In this document: positions 8,829 to 18,500 of the stretch, one piece after another
How the letters are laid out: the number at the start of each line of letters is the position of its first letter
How positions within the stretch are numbered: the first letter of the stretch is position 1
NCBI GenBank assembly: GCA_016928155.1
Contig: JAFGLG010000014.1
Location: 1-33,386, forward strand
Length of the DNA stretch: 33,386 nt
Direction: 5' to 3'
Source of the DNA: Candidatus Woesearchaeota archaeon
Lineage (GTDB): Archaea; Nanobdellota; Nanobdellia; Woesearchaeales; JAFGLG01
The notes under the pieces: generated by a model
The model's input: the letters and a program-made list of their open reading frames with translations, nothing else
The model's database searches: none
Told to the model about the DNA's origin: nothing
Translations under genes and position numbers: made by a program

Positions 8829-8880
8829 CACCTCAAAAGGTTTGATTGATGTTTTTAAATCGTCGCTAGTATTTAAATAT
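8829..8880 (-). promoter_or_regulatory. Promoter and ribosome site of the Lys-rich gene
   Basis: On the minus strand GAGGTG (8834-8829) lies 7 nt before the TTG and decides that start. Upstream are ATTTAAAA-type boxes at about 8851-8860 and 8869-8880. The distal box would give a leader of about 30 nt containing the ribosome site, unlike the leaderless neighbours. Confidence 0.55.
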
Positions 8881-8881
8881 T

Positions 8882-9112
8882 TTCATTTTATCGCTTTTTT
8901 TCCGAAAATTTGCAAAAATTTTCTAAAAATTTCATTTTTTTGTCAGAATTTTTTTTATTTTCTGCAAAATTGGGTGTGATTCCAAAAAAATTTGTTGTTT
9001 TGTGCATCAAATGTCCATTTTCCGGTTTGTCGTCGGCAGATTTAGGGTGTTCTTGCATGGATTTTGCTTGGAAAACATGAAAAAATGCATGAAACTGGGA
9101 GATTCCTGCTGA
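8882..9112. other. AT-rich intergenic spacer, no gene seen
   Basis: This stretch between the Lys-rich gene promoter and the M50 protease stop is rich in short T and A runs. T runs on the minus strand near 9081-9086 could serve as a terminator for the M50 operon. A 33-codon ATG frame at 9011-9112 (+) has no promoter or ribosome site and is not called. Confidence 0.4.
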
Positions 9113-9682
9113 TCACGCAAGGAAGAAAGGGAAAAGCAGGACTGCAGCACAGATGATCATGCTGAAATAGACCGCCCGGTTCCATGCAAATATTTTTCTT
9201 CCGTCAAAATTGCCGAAAGGCAGCATGTTGAACAGCGCGAGCCATGCATTGATCTGTGTCCCGAAAAGCGCTATCGATTGGAGGATTCCTTGAGAGAAGA
9301 ATGATATGGCAAGGAAAATGACTGCGATCAATATGTTTGTGAGAGGCCCTGCCATCGATATCTTGCCGTTTCGCGCCTTATCAACATTTCCGTGTATCAG
9401 CACTGCCCCTGGCGCTGCAAAGAGGAAACCTGTGAAAGATATGATTATCGCAAAAAAGAGCATGCGGAAATCTGCCCGGTATTCTGCCCAGCATCCGTAT
9501 CTCTGGGCCACGAGCTTATGCCCGAGCTCATGGAAGACAAAGCCGGTGCCTACTGCCAGTGCGCTGTGCAGCAATGTGACAAGAAAGCCTTTTCCCGGAT
9601 CAAGCATCACTATGGTGAATGCCATTGTGATGGCAGCCCAGCTTATTGCAAGGTGCTTTATCTCTATGCCTGAGAATCTCAT
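9113..9682 (-). CDS. M50-type intramembrane zinc metalloprotease (site-2 protease-like)
   Basis: The 189-residue, strongly hydrophobic protein has the zinc motif HELGH (His51, Glu52, His55) in one membrane helix. A conserved GPLTN follows (Asn116), and the third zinc ligand is in NMLPFGNFDG (Asp160). This is the core of the M50/S2P family, which cleaves membrane proteins within the bilayer, often to release regulators. About five or six membrane segments are seen. The start is the ATG at 9682-9680, not an upstream in-frame one: it overlaps the TGA of the preceding gene as ATGA, and the extra 45 residues of the longer frame are not membrane-protein-like. It is compact, with no PDZ or CBS domain. 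Confidence 0.85.
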   Translation of the reverse strand: MRFSGIEIKHLAISWAAITMAFTIVMLDPGKGFLVTLLHSALAVGTGFVFHELGHKLVAQRYGCWAEYRADFRMLFFAIIISFTGFLFAAPGAVLIHGNVDKARNGKISMAGPLTNILIAVIFLAISFFSQGILQSIALFGTQINAWLALFNMLPFGNFDGRKIFAWNRAVYFSMIICAAVLLFPFFLA

Positions 9683-9912
9683 TTTGTCGTCGGTGATTTC
9701 TTCAGCTTGCTGACGATGTTGTTCTCTATGAAGAACCAGATGAAGAAGATTGTCACTGTAAGGACAAGCACATGCCTGAAGTTGAACTGATGGATTCCTG
9801 CCCAGTCCAGGAGCCACATGTAGAGTATTGAGAATACGCCGTAAAGGACTAGCCTGTAGAACACTGCCACGAAGATGATCTTTATGAGGTCTGATAGCTT
9901 CCTCTTTTCCAT
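9679..9912 (-). CDS. Small membrane protein, first gene of the M50 operon
   Basis: The 77-residue protein has a basic N-terminus, two or three hydrophobic helices (about residues 10-33 and 45-66) and a basic C-terminus ending KKSPTTK. No family is recognised. It overlaps the M50 protease by ATGA, so the two are translationally coupled and probably act together in the membrane, for example as a partner or substrate of the protease. The ATG at 9912 lies 26 nt from a TATA box, with no ribosome site, so it should be leaderless. Confidence 0.7.
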   Translation of the reverse strand: MEKRKLSDLIKIIFVAVFYRLVLYGVFSILYMWLLDWAGIHQFNFRHVLVLTVTIFFIWFFIENNIVSKLKKSPTTK

Positions 9913-9943
9913 GCCTATTATAATATAGGCCGGTTTTATAAAG
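9913..9943 (-). promoter_or_regulatory. Promoter and possible operator of the M50 operon
   Basis: On the minus strand CTTTATAAAA (9943-9934) is a good TATA box, 26 nt before the ATG. Between box and start codon lies an inverted repeat with 6-bp arms, GCCTAT (9913-9918) and ATAGGC (9925-9930), covering the expected transcription start. That position would suit a repressor; the repeat is short and may be chance. Confidence 0.5.
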
Positions 9944-10222
9944 TTATTATTGAAATATTTATTTTCAATATTGATATTATTTTGCTGGTGACTGGAAAAT
10001 CAGAAAAAGTTATACCTACATATTTGCAGAAGATGCAATTCTGTAAGATTTGTAGGGTTAACTGGATCAAGTATCAGAGGTTCTTGACAGTCCTTGTTAT
10101 TGTCCTGATATGATTATATGAATTCAAGAAGAAAAATGAGCATAGCCCAAAACCAGTATTGTCCTACAATATCTCAACGGGTAAAAGAAACGTGGGTTTA
10201 ACTCTAAGATTGTTTCTATAGG
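9944..10222. other. Gene-free spacer with a possible decayed reading frame
   Basis: No intact gene is seen. One plus-strand frame is open from about 9979 to TAG at 10219-10221, apart from a TGA at 10111-10113. It includes MQFCKICRVNWIKYQRFL from the ATG at 10033. It could be the remnant of a small gene, but in a sequence this short an open frame may be chance. Confidence 0.25.
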
Positions 10223-10398
10223 AATTTTAGGAAACTATAAATATAACTAACTAAAATTAAATAATATTAAATAAAAAATAGAGAAAATTAATAAAATAAA
10301 GTATATATTCCTGAATATATATTAAATAACTATATAAAAAACAATAACATTTATAAATAACTAATTAAAATAAAACAACTATCTTTAAAAAAGAAGGG
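10223..10398 (+). promoter_or_regulatory. Extremely AT-rich control region of the regulator-giant protein operon
   Basis: About 175 nt with very few G or C. It contains several TATA-like boxes (for example about 10331-10340 and 10350-10360) and a perfect inverted repeat of 9-bp arms, TATATATTC (10302-10310) and GAATATATA (10313-10321). A 19-nt direct repeat with two mismatches lies at 10243-10261 and 10357-10375, bracketing the region. GAAGGG lies directly before the ATG at 10399. The palindrome is a candidate operator for the winged-helix protein encoded next. Confidence 0.45.
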
Positions 10399-10914
10399 AT
10401 GCATTTGAAGGATTTCAGGCTGAAGATAATTGACCTGTTCGCTAAGGACCTCTCGCAAGACTTCACCATCCTCCAGATCTCCAAACAATTCAAGAAATCC
10501 TATTCTTTCATCAACAAGGAAGTCAGGAATCTTATCAATCAAGGAATCCTCAGGAAAAGGATTGTCGGCAACGCGATCCTATGTTCCCTTGATTTCTCTA
10601 ATCATCGCACCATACTCTATCTTGCATTGAATTCCTTTGAGAACAAGACAGAATCCCAGAACACTGATTTTGATGCATTGATTGAAGAGCTCCAGAAGCA
10701 TGATGTGATCCACTCTGTCTATTTCTCTGATAAGACTCTCTGCATAATCTGCGAGAATCAGGTGCGCGTCTCTCATTTTGTCCCTTATGATATCAAGTTC
10801 CTTGCTCTTGACAAGAGGCAGTTCCGCGAGCACATCAGGGAGCATCTGCTCAAGGATCCCCTCGTGCTTTCTGGTTTCGAGAATTTCTGGACATTGGTGG
10901 GTGATGCAAGATGA
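10399..10914 (+). CDS. Winged-helix DNA-binding regulator
   Basis: The 171-residue protein has a helix-turn-helix at about residues 20-50 (DFTILQISKQFKKSYSFINK), followed by a short wing and a Lys/Arg-rich turn (GILRKRIVGNAILC). This is an archaeal MarR/ArsR-like winged helix. The C-terminal half (about 88-171) is alpha/beta and may be a degenerate nucleotidyltransferase-like or ligand-binding domain, as seen in other archaeal winged-helix proteins; that part is inference. Its last codons overlap the next gene as ATGA, making it the first gene of the surface-protein run, and it may regulate its own AT-rich promoter. Confidence 0.7.
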   Translation: MHLKDFRLKIIDLFAKDLSQDFTILQISKQFKKSYSFINKEVRNLINQGILRKRIVGNAILCSLDFSNHRTILYLALNSFENKTESQNTDFDALIEELQKHDVIHSVYFSDKTLCIICENQVRVSHFVPYDIKFLALDKRQFREHIREHLLKDPLVLSGFENFWTLVGDAR

Positions 10915-11918
10915 AGAAGGCGCAGGTCACAATTTTCATTGTCATCGGACTGGTTGTGATAATCGCAGCTGGACTGATATTCTACATAAGGGGTCTCCAG
11001 CAGGAGGAGATAACTGCTGAGAGGGAACTCATGTTCGAAGCCCCTTATCAGGTCAGGCCGATACAGGAGTATGTGCAGCAGTGCCTGGAGGAGGTCACAG
11101 AAAGGAGTGTATATCTGGCCGGATCCAGGGGCGGAAGGATATACCCTGTCGGAGAATATCTTGACACAGGATACACGAACACCACTTATTATTATGATTA
11201 CGGAGAGGACAATAGCCCGTCTCTTGAAGAGATCGAGGCCCACATCGCAGTATTTGTCGAGGATAATCTTGACAGATGCTCCAACTTCAGTATTTTTGAG
11301 TCTCAGGGATTTGAGATTGAGACCCGCAATATTACAGCAAATGTGAGTGTTTCCTGGAATTCTGTCTTCTTCAGGATTTATTATCCAATAGAAATCAGAA
11401 AAGGGAATTCAGAATATTCCCTGCTTGATTTCGCGGATAGGGTACATATGCCATTTGGCATGGCATTCAACATATCCCAGCAGATACTGGAGATGGAATT
11501 CAGAGATCCGGATTATATTGATCTCAGCCTGCTTTCGCAGTTTGATGCAAATGTCACTGTAATCCCTCATGATGAGGAGAATGTCCTGTATTCCATCATC
11601 TGTGATGTCCCGGGACAGCAGCCTTTCAGCTACCTGTTTGCCAACAGGTTCGAATACAACAGTCCGCCGAGATTGAGCATTCCAGATACCTTGACACTGA
11701 CTGAGGATGTTGCTTTCTCTTACCAGGTCATTGCATCAGATCCTGACGGAGACAGGCTGACATATCACGACGACATTTCTATGTTCGATATCTCAGATAC
11801 AGGCATGATTGAATTCACCCCAGGGATACCGGGCGAGTTCGATGTCACGATAACAGTGCGTGACTCAAAAGGGAAATATGATCAAAAAGTTATGAAGGTG
11901 ATCGTCAATGAAAATTAG
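10911..11918 (+). CDS. Pilin-type-anchored extracellular protein with C-terminal Ig-like domain
   Basis: The 335-residue protein begins with a class III signal-peptide pattern: KKA before QVTIF, then a hydrophobic segment (about residues 5-27). Prepilin/prearchaellin peptidases cut such sequences before the Gln. The rest is extracytoplasmic, with an alpha/beta region and a cadherin/He_PIG-like Ig domain at about residues 249-335 (SDPDGDRLTY, then GEFDVTITVRD). It is translationally coupled to the regulator and overlaps the next small gene by 11 nt. It probably lies at the membrane surface, perhaps as part of a pilus-like or secretion structure serving the giant protein. Confidence 0.75.
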   Translation: MKKAQVTIFIVIGLVVIIAAGLIFYIRGLQQEEITAERELMFEAPYQVRPIQEYVQQCLEEVTERSVYLAGSRGGRIYPVGEYLDTGYTNTTYYYDYGEDNSPSLEEIEAHIAVFVEDNLDRCSNFSIFESQGFEIETRNITANVSVSWNSVFFRIYYPIEIRKGNSEYSLLDFADRVHMPFGMAFNISQQILEMEFRDPDYIDLSLLSQFDANVTVIPHDEENVLYSIICDVPGQQPFSYLFANRFEYNSPPRLSIPDTLTLTEDVAFSYQVIASDPDGDRLTYHDDISMFDISDTGMIEFTPGIPGEFDVTITVRDSKGKYDQKVMKVIVNEN

Positions 11919-12054
11919 GAAGATGTATGAGTTCATGGAGAAGCAGCCTCTTGAGGCTGTACGTGTCCTGAACAGGGGGAGTTATCACACAGGTGAGGAA
12001 TGGCAGGAGAAGAGCATCTACGCCTATATGGGCGAGAAGAAGATCCCTTCCTGA
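11908..12054 (+). CDS. Small unknown protein (48 aa)
   Basis: The ATG at 11908 opens a 48-residue frame starting MKIRKMYEFMEKQPLEAVRV and ending at TGA (12052-12054). It overlaps the end of the preceding gene by 11 nt in another frame and stops 9 nt before the next start. It is basic and probably mainly helical, with no signal peptide or recognisable domain. Its tight packing in the operon is the main support. Confidence 0.5.
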   Translation: MKIRKMYEFMEKQPLEAVRVLNRGSYHTGEEWQEKSIYAYMGEKKIPS

Positions 12055-12063
12055 GGTGCAAAG

Positions 12064-12237
12064 ATGAGCGCAAGACCTAAGCATCATGGAAGATATTATG
12101 GATTGAGTGCAGAAGAGATAATCGAAGGTTACATGGCAAAGATAGAGAATAAGGCCTTTGAAGCAGTCAAGTTCCCTAAAGAGGAGAAGAGGGACTATGA
12201 CCTCAGGGATGTGCTGAAGATGATGGAGGATATGTAA
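12064..12237 (+). CDS. Small unknown protein (57 aa)
   Basis: The ATG at 12064 follows a good GAGGTG site (12053-12058) at a spacing of 5 nt. It encodes 57 residues starting MSARPKHHGRYYGLSAEEII and ending at TAA (12235-12237). The protein is charged, with an Arg/His/Tyr-rich start and two likely helices; no domain is recognised. The ribosome site overlaps the stop of the 48-residue gene, so the two are coupled. It may be a small regulator or chaperone for the large surface proteins, which cannot be decided from sequence. Confidence 0.6.
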   Translation: MSARPKHHGRYYGLSAEEIIEGYMAKIENKAFEAVKFPKEEKRDYDLRDVLKMMEDM

Positions 12238-12396
12238 AAGGATATGCTCATCTCCCTGCATCTGACTGCCGATGGCGGTTGGGGGGTGGGCCAACAATCA
12301 AAGAATCAGAAGATAAGAAAAGAAAAAACATTGATCGGGCAAAAAACAGCGGGACCCCAAGCGTGTTGGGGCTAAACAAAAAGACAAAACAAGCAA
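12238..12396 (+). other. Leader of the giant gene with small hairpin
   Basis: There is no clear TATA box in these 159 nt, so the giant gene is probably read from the upstream operon. A hairpin of CCCCAA (12355-12360) with TTGGGG (12366-12371) lies 25 nt before the start codon and could affect translation or mRNA stability. A 43-codon frame at 12244-12375 has weak support and is not called. Confidence 0.4.
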
Positions 12397-12552
12397 ATGA
12401 ACAGGAACAACATCATCAGGAAAAGGGAAAGGAAGAGCATGTTTGAACTCATAGCTGCGCAGTTCAACCACAGGAACTTCTGCAGGTTCATGTCCCTCTT
12501 TATAATCTACCTGATGATATCGCTCACTTTCAATGTGTCATTAGCTTACGCT
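12397..12552 (+). other. Signal peptide of the giant protein
   Basis: Basic residues (RKRERK, then RNFCR) precede a hydrophobic core at residues 31-50 and an AYA cleavage site before Gln53. The 30-residue n-region is long; beginning at Met15 (12439) would shorten it to 16 residues. Confidence 0.8.
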
Positions 12553-15500
12553 CAAAATGAGGCAACCGAAGCCATAAAATCTGAGGATCCAGTTGAAGGA
12601 TGCGTCAAGAACCCCTCATCATGCGATTGGAACTCCTTAAGCCAGGAAGATTTGCAGAGGGTTCTTGCAGCTGACGCCCTTGATATCAATCAGATACCCC
12701 CAGATATTATTCTCGCGAATATTGACGCTCTGGGAAGCCGTGTGAACCAGCTTAAGAACTATGAAGCATTCCAGAATCCTGCTGATCTGCAGAAACTCCT
12801 GAACTATCTGGATGCGAGCAGGATTCCTGCGCTGACAGGTGATCAGATTGACAATGCATTGAAGGGTCCGCCTCCTGGAACACTCAGGCCTGATCAGCGG
12901 GCAAGCCTCAACTCAGGCCAGCTGGCAACAGGTGATGTGATCTCCAATCTCGGCGACATGTCTACAGAACTTGCCAATCCTGCTTTCCAAAGCCAGCTAA
13001 GCGCAGCATTGAAGAGCAAATTTGGCCTTGGTTTTGATGTTGATTTCTCTGAATATTCAGGAGACAAGTTCAGGGTTGATTCAAATGGGATTGTGAGCCA
13101 TTGTGATCATGCGAGATGTGATACTATCGATCTGAATTCATTGAGATCACAAAACCTCAAATCCGTGAATATCGTCACTGTAGGCACAGGGGAGCACGGC
13201 AAAGAACATGGATTCACGCTTGTTACCAAGAAAGAAGAAATCAGGATAACAGGTTCATCTGATACAGGTTTCAGTATCACTGGGATGGTCGATGGTAAGG
13301 CTGTTACTGAAATGAATGGTGAGACTCTTAATCTTGGAGGAGGCTCTTACACAATAACCGGCTGTGACACCGCAACAAATACATGCACAATAGCATTGAC
13401 AGATGGAAGTACTGTCGGCTATGATGGGATCAGCATGAAGTGCAAGGAAGCTGAATGCTCCTGGACCCTGACAACTTACACAGATGGAAGCGTGGACGTC
13501 GCCATGACTGGACAGCAGCAGGTATCTTCCACAAATCCAAAATATCAGGACTTGAGCGCAAGCGCATTTCAGGATGGCAGCATAAGTTTAGGATTAGGGA
13601 AAAATGTCAATGGCTACAGGGATATCCTGAGCATATCCGGCACAAATGCGCATCTTGATTATGCATCAGTAGACTCCCTGAAAGATGAGACTCTCAGGCT
13701 TGATGGCAGTTTCATATTGAATCTTGACGCAAATGCCCAGCCTGTTGATCTTGACTTGATTGGCAGGAGCTCATGGGCTTCAGTGGGGGATGACAGGATA
13801 GGTGGAGAATCAACTCTTTATTCGGAGAACAGGTTCGGTGCTGAAGATATCAACAGGAAAATCATCTTCCAGGGAGGCGCCCCGACCACGCTTCAGGAGA
13901 AAGAGAGGACTCTGAAGGAATATGATGAGCGCAGGAGAGAGCTGATTGCACAGCTCGGCACTGAGGATCACCATGAAGTTATTGCCTTGGACAACAAGAT
14001 ACACAATCTTCAGAAGGATTACGATCTTGAATACCAGAGATTCCTTGCTGATTATCCAGGTTATGCTGGCGTCGCATATATAAGCATGGTGAGCACAAGG
14101 GACAGGTCACTTGAGAGATATGAGAATGGACAATATACCTGGAAAGATAGTGATGCTAATCACATAAGGGTTATGTCAGTCGGTGACAATTATTTCCAGG
14201 TCAAGGATGAGAGGGTCTGGGCAGGTCCTGGAGTGATTCAGGGCATTGATCCTTCAGGAGCAGGCAGCATGTTCAGCACCATCACTCCGACCTCTTATGT
14301 AGAGAATGACTTCGATTTTGCCCATGTCTGGAATAAAGTTCTGGTGGACGGCAGAGAGATAGAATTTGAGAATAAATATCACAAGGACAGTGATGGGGAT
14401 TATCATGCAATGATGGGGACTCCTGATCTTCCTGCCAATGCCAATCTGGACATGCCCACTTATTTCAGGGTTCTTGGCCCTGTCACGAGGACAAAGACAG
14501 TGAATGCTGATGGGGTCATTGAGTATGGCCAATGGCAGTCAGGAGTGTTCTATGTCGACCCATTGACAGTTGAGATAGCTCATTTCCTTGGGGAAGGTAA
14601 GGATTATGTCTCATTGGCAGAGGTAAATGAGGAGAGAGAATATGAGATAAGGCTATTGAATGTATTGGCTACACCGGGAGGGAAGGCCCTGGTCGACCAG
14701 ATACAGGGAATTTCTGACAGGTGCAAGACGCGCTCTTGCAGAAAGAACCTTGAACCGATCCTGGCAGGATTCAGCACAGATATTAAAGCGAATCAGCTTC
14801 TGGGTAATATTGACAAGACAACAGGCCTCTACCAGAAGCAGCTCACTCTTGGTGAAGGCCTGCGTCAGGTTGATTTTGATGCGCTGAAGACGATTGGTGA
14901 TACCAAGTTTGACGGATTCTGGACAAGCAAGAGGCATACGACTGAAGCGCATGATCTTTTCAGGGATACAAAGAATATGCTGGATCTCATTGATAGTATT
15001 GCAGGCAGGGAATATGGCGAAATAAATTTCTATTTTGGGCACAACAAGGATGATGCAGCTGCCATGGATCTCACTGTCAAGACACTTAGGGAACTTGGTG
15101 ATCTCAGGCAGGCTGCTGGTCTGATGACTGATAAGAGTTACGATAATCTGTTTGACAAGAACAGCCAGCAGTACACCCTTGATCTCGGCCAGATATACAG
15201 CGATCTTTATGGCCAGACAAAGGACCTTTTCATGACAGATGCGATGAGGAAGGAGGGGGAGAGAGGATATCTCGATAAGGCTGCTGAAATGTTTAGTAAG
15301 CTCACAGATCCGGTGCAAAAAGGCTGGCAGCTCGGCAACCTGTACAATACCGCAAGCCAGTATGATAAGGCGCTGCAGAACTATAATGATGCGCTGAAAG
15401 GAGCACAAGGTGATTCGAGGAACGCCATTCTGCAGTCAATGGCACAGGCTTATCTGAACAAGCAGGGATATAAGAGTGAGGGTATCAACAGTTATGGTGA

Positions 15501-18500
15501 GCTCAGCGCAGGCCTGCAGGCGATTGTTGACCTGATGAAGCATGATCAATCACTGTCATTGACACAGCAGGATGTGGCCAGGTTGTCAGATGAGTTCATA
15601 GCATCCCAGTGGGTGAATTTCCTCAACAAGAGATTGGGAGAGGCAAAGACCGCAGAGGACCTTGAAAAGCTCTTTAGGCTTTCCCAGGAGAGGCTTCCGG
15701 AAACTCATCCTGAAGTTGATACAACTGATTATTATCTTTTCATGTCTAGGCTGTATAATCAGATGGGCAGGGGTGAAGAGGCTGATCTGAATTTCAACAT
15801 ATACACAAGCAAGAAGTTCAATGAGCTTGGGACAACAATAAGGTCAGGCACATACGCTGATGTTATCAGAGGGATGGACAGCGTGATAGACGCACAGGAG
15901 CATCTGTCTAACCTGCATGCGCTCAATCAGAGATGGTTCGACTCACTGGAAAGCCTTGATAGCTCAAGGACTCTTGATCCGAGGAATGTGTACAAGTATG
16001 ATGGCCAGGAATCAGGCATACTTCTGCAGTGGGGTCAGGCGCGCCCTGACTCAGATATCTATAAGGATTCAGACGCTATGGCCCTGAAAGCCATCGAAGG
16101 TGCTATGCAGAAGATGCAGGAAGCGAGAGAAAACCAGGATCTGACATCTGCTGAGAGGGATGAGCTGATCAAACAGATGAATTCATTCCGGGACAGCATG
16201 CTGATAAACAGGATGAATGCGCTGCTCGGTGTGAAGCAGGAAGGCACCACAAAAGATGACCTCTTGTATTTCTTGGAGAAGTTCTCTGGACTGAAAAAGG
16301 AACAGTCAGAAGCATTGAGCAAAGGGATGCAGGACAGGATAGGGGAGAACAATCAGCTTCAGATGCTTCTGGATGCCTTTGAGAATAAGATGGTCTCTGA
16401 AGCGGCCTTAGACAATCTTGTCAAATCAAACAATCTCCAGAATCAGTACAATTCACGGCTTGAACAGTTCCTTGCTGGGAAGGGGATATCATTAGATAAG
16501 TACAGGAAGATGACATCAGCTGATCAGAATAGACTCAGCAAAGAATTCTCAGATTCATCAAAGGAGATTCAGGATCTTAGGGCACAGCTCAGCCTGACCA
16601 GTGCAACAGCCAACAGGGACATCGCGATTGCTCTTTATGGAAAGACAGCCAAAGCCTTGCCTTATATGAGGGATTATGCGCTTACCACAACTAAGTTATC
16701 TGATCTTGAGGATTATTTCAGCACAAAAGAGAAGCTTGGCATTGCACGGGATGCAGATGATGCAGATGCCTTCAGGATATATAATGCAAGGCGTCTGGAA
16801 AGAGCAAATGATCTTGCCAGAAGCGGAAATCTTGATGGGGCAAAGAAGGATCTGGAATATGTTGCCAAAAACGGCCCGACTGCAGAGATGAGAGCAGGTG
16901 CTCAAAAGTCATTGACTGCCATTGATGATCAGATTAAACTGAGGGATGCAGCTGCTTTGGCCGATAGCGGGGACCTCCAAGGAGCTAGAGATGCTTTATT
17001 GAGGTTGAAGGACTCATCAGTCAAGGATCAGGCAGAGAAATTGCTGAAAAATATCGATAGCCGGATCCAGAGAGTCAAAACCATTGAAGTGGAGAACCAG
17101 AGACAGGATAGTCTGAAGAAGAAGGATGAAGAAATCGAGAAGAGATTGAATTTGATAGGGAGCAGAGGGTGGATTGTCGGTGGTACAGGTGACCAGGATG
17201 ATCAGGCAAGAGAATTCTTTACTTTGATAAGCCAGTTGAAGAGTGATGAGAAAAGGCAAGAATGGCTGGGTAGATTAGAGGCACAACTGGCTAATGACCA
17301 AAGATTCAGAGCAATTTCTGCAAAACCAGCAGCACAGCTTACTGATGAGGAACGAAGATTTGCAGGAGTATATTATGAAGCGATGCTTGCCAAGCTGAAT
17401 CTTCTCACAGGGACAGATGTAAGGAATCGCGGGATTGATAATCTTGATATCGGATCCCTTGATACAGACACATACAGGGAAGTCCTGAAGGTATTTGAGA
17501 TGACACGCGGGCTGAGCAATCGTGCGTTTACAGAACCTGATTCCGGCTTCCTTGTCGGATGGTTAGAGGAGCTTGGTAGACATGCAAACCGTGATGTCAC
17601 TTCAACAGACCGATTTTTTGACCAGACAGCTTTGGACAATCACCTTAATAGTCTGGAGAATAACTTGAGATCAAGGGCAACTGAGGATTCATTCTCAGTT
17701 GGCAGCAGTCTTGAAGGGATATCTGATCTTGACGGATTGTTCTACGCAGCACAGAATAAGGATTATAATCGGCTTTCCCAGGATTTTTCTATTGATTTCA
17801 GTGGCATGAATCGGCAACAGATGGAATCATTGGCTTCAGTGCTTATGGCCAGCGCAATCCAGGAAAAGGTAGAACTGGCTCTGAAGAATAATGATGTCTC
17901 AGGACTTGAACCAATCCTGCAAAGCTATGTTGACAATCAGAGAGACCAGAATAATCTGATTAATATCCAGCAGGCTCTGTTTACTGCAGGTTCAGCTGCG
18001 CCTGATCTGCGTGATAGATTCTTGAAAGAACTCGACGCATTTTATAAGGGTCCGGCCAAGGAAGGATTCAATCTTGACTTCAATTACATGGCGAATAGTC
18101 AAAGGATTGATCTCTATGATGGTCTATATGGCCACGGGCAGGCCACTGAGACAATCAAGATCCTTCAGGAATCTGGGATGCTTACTGAAGATCAGGCAAA
18201 TTCTTTGGGAGGCATGATCACAGAAAGGTCTTTAAAAGACCAGCAGAGGGCGCAGGAGCAAAGAAGATTGGCTGAGATAAGGCAGGCAGATGAGAACACG
18301 GGTTATAGTGGTGTTCTCAACAGATGGATCGATGCATCTGATAAGATTGGCCACATGGCAGGTTCAGGTATTGGGCTTATAGTGGACATGGCTAATGGTG
18401 TAGATGCAGGAACAGCACTCCGAAACTATATGAATGATGCAACAGGAGGTATTGCAGGTGCAGTTGGCATTATTGACGCTGGTCTTGGCTTTATTTTTAC

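Noticed and set aside
9011-9112. 33-codon frame before the M50 protease
   Set aside because: No promoter, ribosome site or protein-like composition; it lies in AT-rich spacer.
9683-9817. Upstream extension of the M50 protease to an in-frame ATG at 9817
   Set aside because: The extra 45 residues overlap the preceding gene and are not membrane-protein-like; ATGA coupling at 9682 explains the start.
12244-12375. 43-codon frame in the leader of the giant gene
   Set aside because: Weak ribosome site and low-complexity translation; it overlaps a hairpin, so a leader role is likelier.
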